From Rosellinia necatrix (taxonomy: Eukaryota > Ascomycota > Sordariomycetes > Xylariales > Xylariaceae): a stretch of DNA of 64,000 nucleotides. The stretch lies in assembly GCA_021209875.1 (NCBI GenBank), contig JAGYVD010000007.1:2666001-2730000 (forward strand), written 5' to 3'. The position numbers were made by a program, and so were the translations under genes. The notes beneath the pieces were generated by a model. It did no database searches. It was not told the DNA's origin and saw only the letters and a list, made by a program, of their open reading frames with translations. Positions 26,201 to 40,155 of the stretch are shown here, piece after piece (within the stretch, counting starts at the first letter, position 1; each line of letters begins with the position of its first letter).

Positions 26201-29200
26201 ATTATTATATTTAAAAGTTTTATTTTGTTTAATATTAATTATTATATTATAAATATAAAATGTGTAAATAAAGTTAATTTATTAATTTATTTTATACGTT
26301 TTTTTGTAAAATTGTTATAAAATTTATTAAAAAATCTATATTTTTATAACTAAATAAATATGCGCGACTTATAAGCTTAATGCTTTAGTTTTACTAACTT
26401 TTATTAAAAGCGCTTTTAATTGTTATTTAATTAATATATTGATTATTTTTTATTTTGTTAAATATTAAAAGCTTTAGTTATATTTTTAAATTTTTTAGCT
26501 AAAAACGCTTTTTTAGCATATATATATATGCTTATAAAAATAATTATTTTTAGTATATTTATAAGTTGTTTAATTTTTAATATAAATATAATTTTAAAAT
26601 TTTAAAACGTGCTGTTTTTAATATTAACGTGCTTATGTTTTTTGTTTAAAAAGTTTATTATATTTTTATAATATTTATAAACAGCGTTTTAAAAAAATAT
26701 AGCTAAATAAGCTTTTATAAAATTAGCGATTTTATTTAATATTAGCATGTTATATAAAAATATATTATTTATTACTACTGTTATAATTATTAAAGTTATT
26801 TTAAACTATATATTTATATATATTAATATTTTAACTCGGTTAAATATTTATAAAAGCTTTTTTTTATAAATATAAAAATGTTATTAAAAATAGTTTTTCG
26901 TTATTATTTATACTAGCGATTATAGCTGCAGCAATAACTGCTAATATGTTTAAAGCTTTTTTTATAGTTATAATAAAATAGCTTTAATTTTTATTTTTTT
27001 ATATTATATTTATTTTAACGTTTTTAATAATTATAATATGTTTTTTAAACGCGTTAATTATTAGCACGACGTAAAATGTTTTTATATTAATAGTTATATT
27101 TATAGCTGCTAAAATAGTTTTTAACGCAAAAAAGCTAAAATTACGGCCGGTAAATAAAGCTTTATATTTAATAGCTATATAAGCTTTTTTTTTTGTTTTA
27201 AAGTTTTTTTTTTTATTTATTATTTTTTTATATATTTATATTTTTAAGCTTAAACGTTAAATTTTAATTAAAATTTATTTATAGTCGGAAATTAAATTAT
27301 ATTAGCTTTATAGCTTATAGTTGTTTAATATAAAAAAAAAAAGTTGTTTTTAAAAAATAAATTAAGTTTTAATTTTTTTATTACTTAGCTTTTTTTATAA
27401 AATTTCTATTTTATTAGTTTTTTTTTATTATTAGGTTTTTTATAAACAAATAAAAACTCGGCTTATTTTTGCTTAATTAGTTTTAGTCTGATATTTTAAA
27501 AAAATTTGCGTTATTTTTTTGTTATATATTTTAAAATGTTTAAAAAAGCTCTGCTAATATATGTTATATTTATGCTTAAGTTTATATATATTTTTATTTT
27601 ATTGTTTATTTTAAGGTTTTATATTTTAAATTATAACTAAATATAACGCGCAAATTTCCTGTTTTTTTTTATATTATATAAAAAAGCTTTTTTAATACGT
27701 TTTATTTTTTTAATATTTTATAAATAATTAATAGTTTCTGTTTATTTAGTTGTTATTTTTTGTTTAAAATATATTATTGCATTTTTTACTATATTTTTTT
27801 TAGCTTGTTTATAGTATTATAAATGCTTAAAAAATAAATTACAAAATAGTATTAATACGGTGTAATATCTGCATATATGTTTTTTTAAATTAAATAAAAA
27901 CAGTGTACTTAATTTTTTAAAACAGATGTTAAGTTTGCATTTATATAGGTGCTAGATTTTTTTATTGCTAGTAATAAATTTTTTATAGCATTAATAATAC
28001 GTTAAGTCTGCTATTAGTTAATACAACGTTTTAAATATATTATTTTTTTTTTATTGTTTAATAAATAATAGTCTAACTAACTTTTATAAGCTTTTTAAAA
28101 AAATAAACTTAATTATTTTAATTATTAGTATAATTTCTAATATTATGATTATTTTTATTATATTTATCGTTGTTTTTTAATTATTAATTGTTTTTATTAA
28201 AATTACGGTTTTTATAATTTTTACGTTCTTATAAAAAGCTAAATAATTAATTGTTCTATTAGTTTTAGTTGTACTAATTATTACGGTTATATTTACTGCT
28301 GTTATAGCGTTAGCAGTTCCTGTTATTGTTTTTTTAGTACTGTTTTTTTAATTAGTTATACAAGCAATTTTTTGATCGGTTTTTAAAATAGCAGTTGTTT
28401 TTGAAAAAAGACCTAAATTAATATATATATTTTTAAGTGTTAAAAGTTACTAATTGTGCAAAATACCCTGTATTTTTTGTTTATTAATTATTTTTTAATT
28501 AAATCTTATAAGTTTTCTCTGACTTTTTAATTTTAAATATATATTTTTTATTTGTTAATTTTAAAAAATAGTTTTAAAACTGTTTAATTTTTAATTTTAT
28601 ATTATTATAAATTTAAGCTATAATTTTATTTTAGTTGCTATTATGAACGCTTAAAATACTTATAGTATATATATATTTTAGTTATTTTTATATATATTAA
28701 AATAAAATATATAAGTTTTAATATATATTATAAAATATTAAATAATTAGTTTTAAATTTATAAATAATTATATTAGCGTTTATTATAAAGCGTTATTATA
28801 TAGCTTTAATTATTTAGCTTATGTTTTTATAACGTAGCTTTATATATATTATAAAGCTTAATTTATTATTTTATTATAAAACTGCTAGTTATATAAAAAT
28901 ATTTAAAACAAAAACAAAATTTATTGTTTTATTTTATATTATATTTTTTATTTTTAAAAATAAAACAAGCGGTTTATAAAAAATATATATTAATAAAAAT
29001 AATGTTTTTTTTTTTATTATTACGCTAAAATTATCGGTGTTGTTATATAACAGGTTAAATATATTAATTGTTTTTTTTTTTAATTTAACGTTTTTGCTGT
29101 AAATATTTATAAATTAAATATCTAATAAATTAAAGCTTTTTTGTTTATACTTTTTTTATTTATCTGCTTTATTTACGCTGTAATTAAAGTTTAATAAATA

Positions 29201-30169
29201 ATTAAATAAGTTTAAGTTATTAAATGCTTTTGTTTTTATATTTTTTTAAAAATTTTTAAAGTTTTTAAGCTATATAAATAATAGTTAGTTTAATAATACG
29301 CTGTTTTATAATGCTTGGCCTGCTGCTTGGTTATTTATTAATACAAGTTTTTTTTTATATAAGTTATTTTTTTTTTTTTGTTGTGTTTTTTTTTTTTATA
29401 ATAAATCGTAATATAGTTCTGCTTTTTTAAGTTTAAGCTTTATTTTATTATTTTAAACATATTTAATATAAAAGCTTGTATTTTTTTTAAAGCTTTTATT
29501 TATTTATTATTTTAAATAAAAAATAAATAATAATATATTAGTTTAAACCTATTTTTTAAAAAATGTCGCTATTTTTTTTTTTAAAAAAAGCTTTTTTAAA
29601 GTTTTTTTTTTAATTTATTATTTTAAACAGTTGCTGTTTTTTAGTTCTAAGTTCTACTAGCAGCTTTATTTTAAGCTTGAAATATTTAACTATTTTTTCT
29701 AGTTGATTTATTATTTAGTTATTTTTGCTTTAAAGCATTATTTTAAGCATATAAATATTTTTTATTTTTATAACCGCCGGCAGGCTTAATAAATTAATAA
29801 AATAAACTATAATATAAAAAATAAATAAAATAAATAATTTATATTAAACAGCTAGTTTAAATATTTATAACGTTTATTTTATTGCTAGCTAAAATATAAA
29901 AATATATATTAAGCTTATTTTTTATTTTTATTATGTGTTTATAAAGTTTTTTCCGACGTTTTTAATTAGTTATACTGTTTAAGCGACTTTTTAATTTTTA
30001 AAACGGATCGCTAATAAGAATAATATTTAGCTTTAATAAATATATTAAATATAAACAAAAGCTTTTGTTTAGCTTGTTTAAACAGAATATATTTTTAATA
30101 ACAAGCATATGTTTTTATAATTATAAAAACAATAAAAAAAAGTCTTGTTTTTAAAAAAATAAAGTTTAA

Positions 30170-30197
30170 TAGTTTAGTTTAGTTTAGTTTAGTTTTT
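30170..30197. repeat. Short AGTTT tandem repeat
   Basis: About five consecutive AGTTT units lie inside Y3, roughly 30 bp from the inner edge of its right LTR. It is a simple-sequence tract with no indication of function. Confidence 0.85.
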
Positions 30198-30225
30198 ATA
30201 AAAAAACGTTATAAAAACACTAATT

Positions 30226-30429
30226 TAAAAAATACACTATAAAAGTATAAAATATATATTATAAAAAAATTAAAAACTAGCAAATCTAAGCTAAGCTAAA
30301 ATTTTATTTAAATATAGGCTAGGGCTTATATATATAAGGCTAGGCCTAATTAGGTTATGCCTGTAGCCACGGGCCATAGCACCCCAAGCGAGAGACTTAT
30401 ATAAGCGCCCCCTCTACGCGCGCGTATTA
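30226..30429 (-). repeat. Y-family LTR (copy f), right end of Y3
   Basis: On the plus strand it begins TAAAAAATACACTATAAAAG (decayed inner end) and ends CCTCTACGCGCGCGTATTA (preserved outer end). It aligns over its full 204 bp with copy e. Confidence 0.9.
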
Positions 30430-30434
30430 AATAG

Positions 30435-32109
30435 CTATATTATTAAAATAATTATTTAAAAAAAACGTATTATTTAAAAAAAAAAAAGCTTAAAAAAAGG
30501 CTTTTAAAAAAATTAAAAAACTAGCTTATATAATATTAATGCTAGCTTTTCATTAATATAAAATATTTATTTAAATAAAATAAACGTTTTAAAAATACTA
30601 TTAAAAATATAATTTTTAAAAATAATAAAATAAAAAATAAAAACTAATAAAATATTTTTAAAATAATACCTATATTAAAACAAGCTTATTTTATATAAAA
30701 CTAAGAACTTTTAATAGTTGTTTAAAAATTAAAACATTACTGCTTAAAACTATAAAATACTAGCTTTTTATAATAATAAATTATTAAGGTTTTTATATTT
30801 TTAAATAAAAAATATTATTAATTAAATAAATATAATAAGCTAACTTTTGTTAAATTTTAATATTATTTTTAATGTAAATTAAAAAAACTAAAATAATAGC
30901 TAACATTTTGTTATAAAAACAGCTCATTTATTTGTTATAAAATCTTAAAAATAAAAAATAAAAATATAATAAGAATTAATTTAAACTAAAGATAACTAAT
31001 AATAGTAATAATATAATTTAAAACATTTAATAAAAAAGTTTATTAAAATAAAAAATCGGATTTAATAAAAATATATTAAAAAATCTATTTTAAAGCAACT
31101 TATTTTAAAATAATTTATTTAAAAAAACAATATTTAAAATATTAAAAAAATTTTAATAAACCTAATCTAATAGATTTAATAAAAAAACAAAGAAAAAGCA
31201 TTTAAAAACTTTTAAAGCTATATATAAATATTAAAATTAATATTAAATAAAAAACTTATGGATAAACTATGTTAATTAAAAAATATATATATTAATTATA
31301 ATCGTTTATTTTAAATAAAATAAAACAATTAAATTATTAAAACAGAAATTTTATTAGCTTGATTTAAAATAAAATATTAAAAATATATTAAAAACTATAA
31401 TCAATACTAAAAAATAAAATTATCAAAAACAAGCTAAACAAATAATTATATTTAAGATTAATTGCTTAAAAAGTCTGCCATATAATAGTAGTTTATAAAG
31501 AAAATATACTAAAAATAAAAAAATAACTATACATAAGCATTTATTAATAAATTTAACAAGTTATTAGTTATTTTATTTAAAAAAAAACTAACATTATAAA
31601 AATATTAGCTATTTAATATTTTAAAACAGTTTATTATTTTTAAAAATATTTAAAATATAAATATTAAATAACGCCAGACTATTTGTTTTAAATTTATAGC
31701 TAAACTTAATAAACTAACTAATATTAAATATAAATAAAACAGTATTTATTACATATAATTATAAAATTAAAACAATTAAAATAATTTTTATTAATACTTA
31801 ATTTTATATTTAATATAATATAATATTTAATGGTAAATATATTATTATTAAAATTAGTTTTAAATATAAAGCTAAAAAACGTTTTAATAATTAATTTATT
31901 TAAAAAAAAAATACCAGCAGACTTTTAAAAAAAAACTAAAAAACTGGTTAAATAAACTTAAAAAGTTTAAAACAAAACATTTTAAGCTGCTATAAAAATA
32001 TAAACAGAACAAAAAAAACAAATTAATAAAAAAAAAAATTATTAAACTTTAAAATAAAAAACAAAGTTTTTTATAAAAAAAAAGATTTTTTTATATAAAT
32101 ATTAACAAC
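30435..32109 (+). other. W interior, fragment 4
   Basis: About 1.7 kb of AT-rich DNA between Y3 and X1 is assigned to W by position. No ORF or repeat partner was recognised. The last five bases (ACAAC) are the left target duplication of X1. Confidence 0.55.
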
Positions 32110-32421
32110 TGTTAAATAGGCTTTATATATGCGATGCATGTACTGTTTATATATAAAACAGAATATAATTTTTGTTATATAATGTTTATTATGCTTAAGA
32201 ATTTTATTTAAATAATTATTAGATATAATATTATTTTAAGTTTTATATAAAAATTCTACTAGGGCACAACTTATTAAAATAATAGTAATAATATAGCTTG
32301 TTTTATACATAAAATATATATATTATATATATATATATAATATATATATTATATATTTATATAAAATATATATATATATAACAGCTATAAATAATTATAA
32401 TTAAATATTATAGTTTTAATA
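32110..32421 (-). repeat. Left LTR of X1 (3' LTR in inferred sense)
   Basis: It begins TGTTAAATAGGC. The outer end keeps GCGATGCATGTACTG, while the inner end is decayed to TATTATAGTTTTAATA. It contains an alternating TA tract at about 32308-32382. Confidence 0.9.
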
Positions 32422-32761
32422 TTAGTTTTTTTTATTCGTTATAGTTTTTTATTTATATATTATTTTCTGTTTATATATAATTGCTTATATATATATAATT
32501 ATTTATTTATATATAGTTGTTTTTTTATAAAGCTTTTTTTTATACGCAGCTTTTAATTTATATATGCTTTATATAGCTGCTGGTTAATGCTTAAGCTTAA
32601 GCTTAAAATTGCTAGCGTGTTTTTTACTGCTTAAATATATATACGGCTTTATTTACAGCTAATTTTTTGTTCTGTTGTTATGTTTGTTTTCTATATATAT
32701 ATATTTATATAATAGCTTTTTTTTTATATAATATAAATACTAACTTTTAAAAGCTGCAGTA

Positions 32762-32820
32762 TTAATAATAATAATAATAATAATAAGATCTGCTGCTGCT
32801 TTTGCTGCTGCTGCTGCTGT
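32762..32820. repeat. Compound (AAT)n/(CTG)n microsatellite in X1
   Basis: About seven AAT/ATA units are followed by GATCTGCTGCTGC and then TTTTGCTGCTGCTGCTGCTG. The same compound tract occurs inverted in X2 at 47990-48052, at a matching distance from the LTR, so it belonged to the parental element. Its many TpG steps are RIP targets yet survive. Confidence 0.92.
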
Positions 32821-35800
32821 TTTAATATTGTTTGTTTGCTTTTATTTTTATTTTATGTTTTTTTAAAAAAATATTTTATAGTTTATAAACGTTGTTTATA
32901 TAAAAAAACAGCTAAATAAAGTTTACTGCTTTTATATAAAAACTTAAGCTTATTAAATTTTAATATAGTTTTTATATATTAATATATATAATTTTTTTAA
33001 GCAAATAATTATTTACATGTTTTTTTTTTAATAAGTTTTTCTATATAATAAAATAATAAAAATATTATTGCTGCTGTTTTTTTTATAATATTTTATTTTA
33101 AATAATAGTTTTAAATGTTTTTATAAACGTTGAAATAAAATTTATTTATTATAAAAACTATTTTTAAGCTTTTTAATTTAAAACTAAAATGTTTAATATT
33201 TAAAAATATATATAAAAAGCTATATAATAGCTGCTCTTGTAATTAAAAAGTTTTATTTAGTTTATATTATTAAATCTTTAGTTTTTAAAAAACGCTTATG
33301 TTTTTTACATTTAATATTTATATAAAGCGTAATATTTTAACTATAACTAAAAAAAAAAAAAAAATTAAATAAATTAGCTTTTTTTTTTTTTATATTTTAT
33401 TTTTTTACATAAATAATATAAAAATAAAAATATAGTTCATATAAACATAAAAATAAAAATATAGCTTATATATAGTTTTTTTTTATATATGAAAAAAAAC
33501 AATTAATTATTATATATAAATAAAAAAATGTAACGCTTAAAATTTCTTATATTAATTTATTTATGAACCATAAATTTTTAAAGTTTATTAGTTCTAATTA
33601 AAAATTAAACTTAAAACATACAATAACTAATTATTATATATATTATTATTATATTATTAAAGGTTATTTTTAAAAATCAGGGTTTTAATAACAATTAAAT
33701 ATTTTTTTATATAAATAAAATAAAGTTTAAACTATTATTATATGAAGAAAAAAAAAAATGTTTAAAAAAATAAAAAATAGCAATGTCTAAAGTTTATAGT
33801 GTTTTGTTATAAACTTTAAATTTTATAAGCTTTAGTTGAAAATTAAACCTAGGTTATATAATAATTAAATATAATATACATTGTTATTATATTATTAACG
33901 CTTGTTTTTTTAAAATTAAGTTTTTATTATATTTATATCTTTTTAATATAATAAAATAATGTTTGTAATATTATCATATAAAAAATAATATTTATTATTA
34001 TATAAATTTTGTTTTTTATTATTTTATTTTTAGTTTATTTTATATATGCTTTAATTTATATAATTAGTTTATTTATAAATATTAAGTTTTTAAAACTTTG
34101 TTTAGCTTTTAGTTAATAAATATATTTATTAAATTATGAGCACTATTAATTTATTATATTTTAAAACAAAACATTTTGCCTATAATTTTAAAACAATATA
34201 ATATTTATTATTAAACGCTTTTTTATATTATGTTTAGTTTAATTAAATAATTATATAATAATTTTAAGTTTGAGCATAAAACTGTAAAACTAAAAAACGT
34301 TTAAAATAGCTAAAATCTTTTAGATTATTATATATAAAACTATTATATTATTAAATTTATTAATTATATTATACACCTTATTTATTAAAACATTTTAAAT
34401 AATTTTTTATATTTATTAAAGTTTTAATATATAATATTTTAGTTATTTTAAAACTTACCTTTTTTTTATATAATGTTTTATTATTAATATAATAAAAATT
34501 TAAAATAAAACTTATATTAGTATTATTTATAAAAATCTATTAATAAAAATAAATAGTTTTATATATTTTAAATTTAATAATAAAAAATTAAACTTTGTTT
34601 AAAATTGTTTATTTATTATTAGATTTTTAGTTTAAGTTTTTAAATTGTTTTAAACCAGATTAATTATTTTAACAGTTATTAATAAGTTATATAAAACTTT
34701 TAGCTAATATATATTATTAATATAAGCTTTTTAGCCTGCTGTAAAATATAGTTTTAAGCAGTTTTTATTATTTGAAAGTTAACCTCAGCTAATTATTTAC
34801 TTTATTTTTTTTATTAAAATAATGTTTTTTTATATAATAATATTTTTTAGCTGCTATTAAATTTAATAAAATGTTTTAATTGAAATATTTTTTAAGTTTT
34901 ATATAAAAATAAGCTTGTTTTAGCTTATATGTTTTCTTTTTTAAAAGTTTAATATAATAAAACTAAATATATTATTTATTTATAAACTAAGAATATTAAA
35001 GTTTTTAGTTGTTTTATTATATATAATAAATATAAGTTATATATAAATATAAATATATTTAATTATTTTTGATAATATTAATAATAAATTTTAAACTAAT
35101 ATAGCTTTAATTTTATTAGTTTATACAGCTGTTAAATAATTTTTAAAATTGTTTTTTATCATATTTTAGCTTAAGTTTGCTAAATAATTATATCAAGATT
35201 TTTTACTAGTTTATTTTTTAATTATATATATATTTATATAATATTTCGAAGTTTTTTAAAATATTATAATTATAAATTAATAAAAGTTTAAATATTGGCG
35301 CCAGTTTTTAGTTTATTTATTAAATAATTAAAAATTATACCAATATTATTTTTTTTAGTATTATTATATTTTTATATAATAAGTTTTAATTTTTGTATAG
35401 TTAAATTATTTTTTTTTTTTTTATATAAATTTAAACTTTAAAATTTAAGTTTTGCTATACTTAGATTTAATTTATTTAATAAACTAAAATATTTTTTATA
35501 TAATAAAGTTATTAATTTTAATTATATTTTATTTTTAAATAATAATTTTAATATCATAATTATATTATTTTTTAAAGTTTTATTTTTAAAATATACGCCC
35601 GCGGTTTTTCTGCTGTTATAAAAATATTGTTTAATTTTTATATAAATATATTTTATATATTAGCATTTATAATCGCGTTTTTTTAATCTGCAATGTTTTT
35701 ATATAATAAATAATTAAATAGTTTAAAATACTTTTTTTTGTTAGTTTATTATTTATTTATTATATAATAATATAATTTAATTTAAATATATTAAAATTAT

Positions 35801-38800
35801 ATGAGGTTATTAATTAAATTAACAACTATATTAGATTTGTTAATTAATTAGATTTTATATAGCTTTTACTAACTTTTGTCTTTTTATATTAAAACTTTAC
35901 TTTTTAAAAGTAATAAAATATATTATATATAATTAAGCTATTATATTTATTAATTATATAATTAATTTTAATTTTGGCCTGTTTTTATATGATATTTTTA
36001 TACTTTTTTTATTATTTCTGTTTTTATATAATATTTAATAAAAGAAGTAAATCTTGGTTAATTTTAAAATATGTTTTAAATATTAATAAAATAAATATTA
36101 GTCTGTTTAAAGCTGCGATATTATTTAAAGCTTTAAATATTATTTATAGTCTTAATTTTTGTTTTTAATGTATTATATATATAGCAAAATAGTTTATATA
36201 TTTGTTTAATTTTATTTATTATTTAATAAGCTTTAATAAATATTATATAATATTATATATTAATTATTCTAGCTTAGTTTTAAAGTTTTTAATAAAAATT
36301 TATATTTAAATGATATATAATATAATTAAAAAATTGGAATATATATTAATTTAATATTTATATAATATTTTTAAATATTAGATATAAATATAAATTTTAA
36401 AAATATTGCAGCTTAAAATAATATTATAATATTAATAATATAAAATCTTTATTTATTATTTATTTATATAATATTAATTATAACGTTATAATTGAAATTA
36501 TAATTATTTTTAATTAAAAACTTAAAACGTTTTAATATTTAATTATATAATTAATAATAATAATAAAACTTCTAAATTTTTTTAAATTTAAATAATTTAT
36601 ATTATATTTTATATAATTTAATAGCTTAAATAATATGTTTATATAAAAATATTTAAAACATTAGTATAAACGTTTTAGTTTTATTTTAATAAAATATATT
36701 TTAATTTTTAAAAGTTTATATTAAATACTAAATATTTTTATTTAAATATAATAAATATAGTTTTTTATTTTATTATATAATAATATTTTTATGTTATTAA
36801 ATTAAGTTTATAAATAATTTATATTTTTAAAAAAATAAAAACAGTATTAAAATATTTAAAATATAATATATTATTATTTTAAAAACGTTTTTTATTTTAA
36901 TTATTTTAATTAATATAATACTTTTTTATTTTAAATTATATAAAAACAGTTTTTTTATTTATAGCTTATATATATAAAGTTTATTGAAATATATATTTTA
37001 ATTATATTTTATTTATTATTAAATAATTTAAAATATTTATATTTTATAGTTTATTTTAATATTTTATAGAATATTAATTGTTTAATATAAATTAATTAAA
37101 TAAAACATTTGTTTTTAATATAAAATATTTTTTTATTATATAATATTTAAATATTTTATTTATTAAAAACTAAATTAATTATATGTCCTTTTATTATTAA
37201 TCTTTTTTATTTTTATTTAAATCTATTTTAAAATATTTTTATATTTTATAAAATATGCTAAAAATTATTAAATAATAAAAATAGTTAAAAATTATTTTAT
37301 ATAAATTAAAATATATATTTTTATGCAAGCTTTTTGATAAAATATATAGTTTATTAATTAACAGCTTGTTTTTTATATATAAAATATTTTTATTTATATA
37401 AACGTTATAATTAAACTATTTTTAAGTTATAAAAGGTTTTATTATATATTAAACTAGCTTAAAAGTTTATATGTACTTTTAAATTAAAAACTTTTATATA
37501 ATTATTTTAGTTATATTTTTAGTTAATAAAATAAACGTTATTTATTTTTATATAAAATATTTTGTTTTATTTTTGTTTATAATTTATAAACTTGTTTTTA
37601 AATTAATAAAACAGCTTTTATATATAAGTTTTAAAATATAAAAGCTGTTGCTAATTTTAATATGCTTTAGTATATTTATCTAATAATTATATTTAACTAG
37701 ATTTTATTTTAATAGTTTGCTTTTAAAGCTTGCTATATTTTTATTAGCTTAATAATTATTAGATCTAAGATTTCATATAGAGTTAAATTTAAATTATTTT
37801 ATTTTATTTATGTAAAAATAATATTAATTTAATTATTTTAATATTAATTATAATTTATATTTATATTAAAATAAATGTTTATTATATAATAAATTTTATT
37901 TTAATTTTATTTAGTTTAATATTATATTTATAAAAATTTGTAGCCGCACTTTTTAATATAATTAAAAATATAGCATAATCTAAGTTTTTTATTATTTTAA
38001 ATTGTTAATATAACCTAATAAACAGCTATGTTTTATTATATAATAAATTGTATAGTTTGTCGGAATAATTTTTCTTTTTCTATATTTTTAAAAAATAATA
38101 CATTAATTAAAAAATATATTTTGATTATATACGTTTTAAAAACAAATAAATTAAAAACATCTTTATTATAATTAAATTAAACGTTATAAATATAAATATA
38201 ATAATTATTTAAAAGTTTATACAAAATAACATATAATAAAATATTTATAAACTAATTAAAAGTTTCGTTTATATTTTATAAATATTATATGTTTATTTAT
38301 TAAATTAAAAATATATTTATATGTTATTATTAATTATATAAATAATTTATTAGTTTTTTTAAAGTCTAAAAATATATATTAAATATTGGTTTTAGTTATA
38401 ATATATTGAATAATATTTTAAGCTATAAAATGCTTATATTATTTATATTGATATAAAGCTGTTAATTTAAAATAAACAAATCAGGTGTTTATATAAACAT
38501 TAATATAAATATAAATAAAAAACATTTTAGTTTATTTGATATATATTATTTTTATTTAATTTATATAAGCTTAACTATTTATATAAAACTATTATTACTG
38601 CTAAATTATATGTTTTTTTATTTAATATATTAAGCAGCTTTTATTAACTCAGCTTATAAAATTAATTTTTATTTTATGTATTTATAATTTAAAGTTTTTA
38701 ATATATAACTTTTATAATAACTAGCCGGTTATATTAAAATGTTTATATTTTAAAACATAACCAGCTGTTTATATGTTAAATATTAACAAAGTTATAGTTG

Positions 38801-39304
38801 CAACATTAAGTTTTTATTTTTAATATTATATATTAATAGCATTTTATATAATATGTTTATCAATTCTATAATCTGTTGTAATTTTGCTATATTATTTAAT
38901 ATTATTATCTGTAATAAAAGTTTTTTTTGTTATATAATTATTTTAAAATTATTATAAAAATATGTTAAAAATAAAGAAATAAGTTTTAATAATAAATTAT
39001 TAAACAGGTTTTTAAAAATATGTTTATAAATTGTTTAGCTTTTATATAATAAATAATTTTATATAATAATATATTATTGCTTTTTAATATTTAATTTTAT
39101 ATTATAACTTTAAAATATAATAAAATATATAAAAATATAAATACTTAAAATTAATTTTTTTGAGCTTTTATTATATAAAAATAATTTGTTTATATAAAAT
39201 AAATTTTTAAAATATAATATAAAAACTTGTTTAAGTTTATTAAATTTTAAACCGATTTATTTTTTTTTGCTAATTTATAGTTTTATTTTATTATTATTAA
39301 TTAA

Positions 39305-39616
39305 TATTAAATAAGCTTTATATATATAATATATATATTATTTACATATAAAATAAAATATAACTTTTATTATATAATATTTATTATATTTAATAATGGT
39401 ATTTAAATAACTATTATATATAATATTATTTTAAAGCTTATATAACAATTCTGCTAACGTACAACTTATTAAAATAACAGCGATAATACAGCCTGGTTTA
39501 TATATAAAGCATATATACTGTATATATATATGTAATATATACGCCATATGTTTATATAAAGCATATATACATATAACAGCTATAAATAACTATAACTAAT
39601 TGCCACAGTTCTAACA
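39305..39616 (-). repeat. Right LTR of X1 (5' LTR in inferred sense)
   Basis: The inner end is decayed (TATTAAATAAGC). The outer end is preserved (AATTGCCACAGTTCTAACA) and is followed by the target duplication ACAAC. It is 312 bp, equal to its partner. Confidence 0.9.
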
Positions 39617-39621
39617 ACAAC

Positions 39622-40155
39622 TAAATTAAAATTATAAAATTTAAAACTATTAAATATAATTAAAAAAAAAACATAGTTATATATTAGATTTAGCAAAAAA
39701 TTATGAAATAAAAAACCTGTTTTATATAAATAAACTTTAAAAAACAGACCACAATTTATTTTTATAATAATCTGAATTTTTATTACTACCACAAAAATTA
39801 ACAAAAATTAAAATTTATAGTTAAATAAATAAAATAATTAAAAACTATAAAAAATAACAAAACTTTATAATATTAAATCCCTTAAAAAACTATAACTTAA
39901 ACAATATTTCATATTTAATAAAAACTTTAAAAATATATTAATAAAGCAGGACATGTTTTATAAAAAAAACGTAAACGCTGCAGAATTTTTAATATGTTTA
40001 AAAAACTAAATTAAAACAGCAGCAATAAACAAATTTAAATTAAATTATTAAAACTATAATAAAACAGCTAATTAAAAAAAAAAAAAAATATAAACAAAAT
40101 AATATTAAAATAACTAAATTTAATTTCTAAACGCTTGTACTTTTAAAAAAAAAAA
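39622..40155 (+). other. W interior, fragment 5, with A-run before the LTR
   Basis: About 530 bp of AT-rich DNA lies between X1 and the W right LTR. It ends in TTTTAAAAAAAAAAA (40141-40155), a candidate polypurine tract. Its only ORF-like stretch runs across the X1 edge on the minus strand and is not credible. Confidence 0.6.

Larger units (their letters stand above)
23014..30429 (-). mobile_element. Y3: complete decayed LTR retrotransposon, 7.4 kb
   Basis: LTRs of 204 bp (23014-23217 and 30226-30429) are both in reverse Y orientation. The flanking 5-mers AATAA (23009-23013) and AATAG (30430-30434) are identical apart from one G/A change. Total length is 7416 bp. The interior aligns in reverse complement with Y1 across the whole of 85-6560 and, at its 3' part, with Y2. 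The interior is stop-filled. A short AGTTT tandem repeat lies at about 30170-30197 next to the right LTR. The minus label follows the LTR reading direction of the other Y copies; true transcription orientation is not established. Confidence 0.9.
32110..39616 (-). mobile_element. X1: complete decayed LTR retrotransposon, 7.5 kb
   Basis: Two 312-bp LTRs (32110-32421 and 39305-39616) are flanked by perfect ACAAC duplications (32105-32109 and 39617-39621). It is the inverted counterpart of X2 (41102-48621). Minus orientation is inferred because an A-rich tract resembling a polypurine tract adjoins the TGTTAGAAC-type end in both X copies. Close to that end, at 32762-32820, is an AAT/CTG compound microsatellite shared with X2. 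The LTR termini TGTTAGAAC...CAACA are typical of Ty1/copia elements, a weak inference. The interior is AT-saturated with no readable domains; the 64-residue ORF at 35974-36168 is low-complexity noise. Confidence 0.9.

Noticed and set aside
30170..30197. Telomere-like repeat
   Set aside because: The unit is AGTTT, only about five copies, inside a retroelement; it is not the fungal TTAGGG telomere repeat.
32308..32382. Replication origin or cruciform suggested by the long TA-rich palindromic tract
   Set aside because: The tract is part of the X LTR and recurs in the other X LTRs with varying length, so it is simple-sequence drift in an LTR.
35974..36168. 64-codon ORF on the plus strand inside X1
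   Set aside because: Low-complexity translation of AT-rich decayed interior with no family signature; antisense to the inferred orientation of X1.
39580..39804. 74-codon ORF on the minus strand spanning the X1 right end
   Set aside because: It crosses an LTR boundary and target duplication into W interior, so it cannot be an ancestral gene; composition is non-coding.
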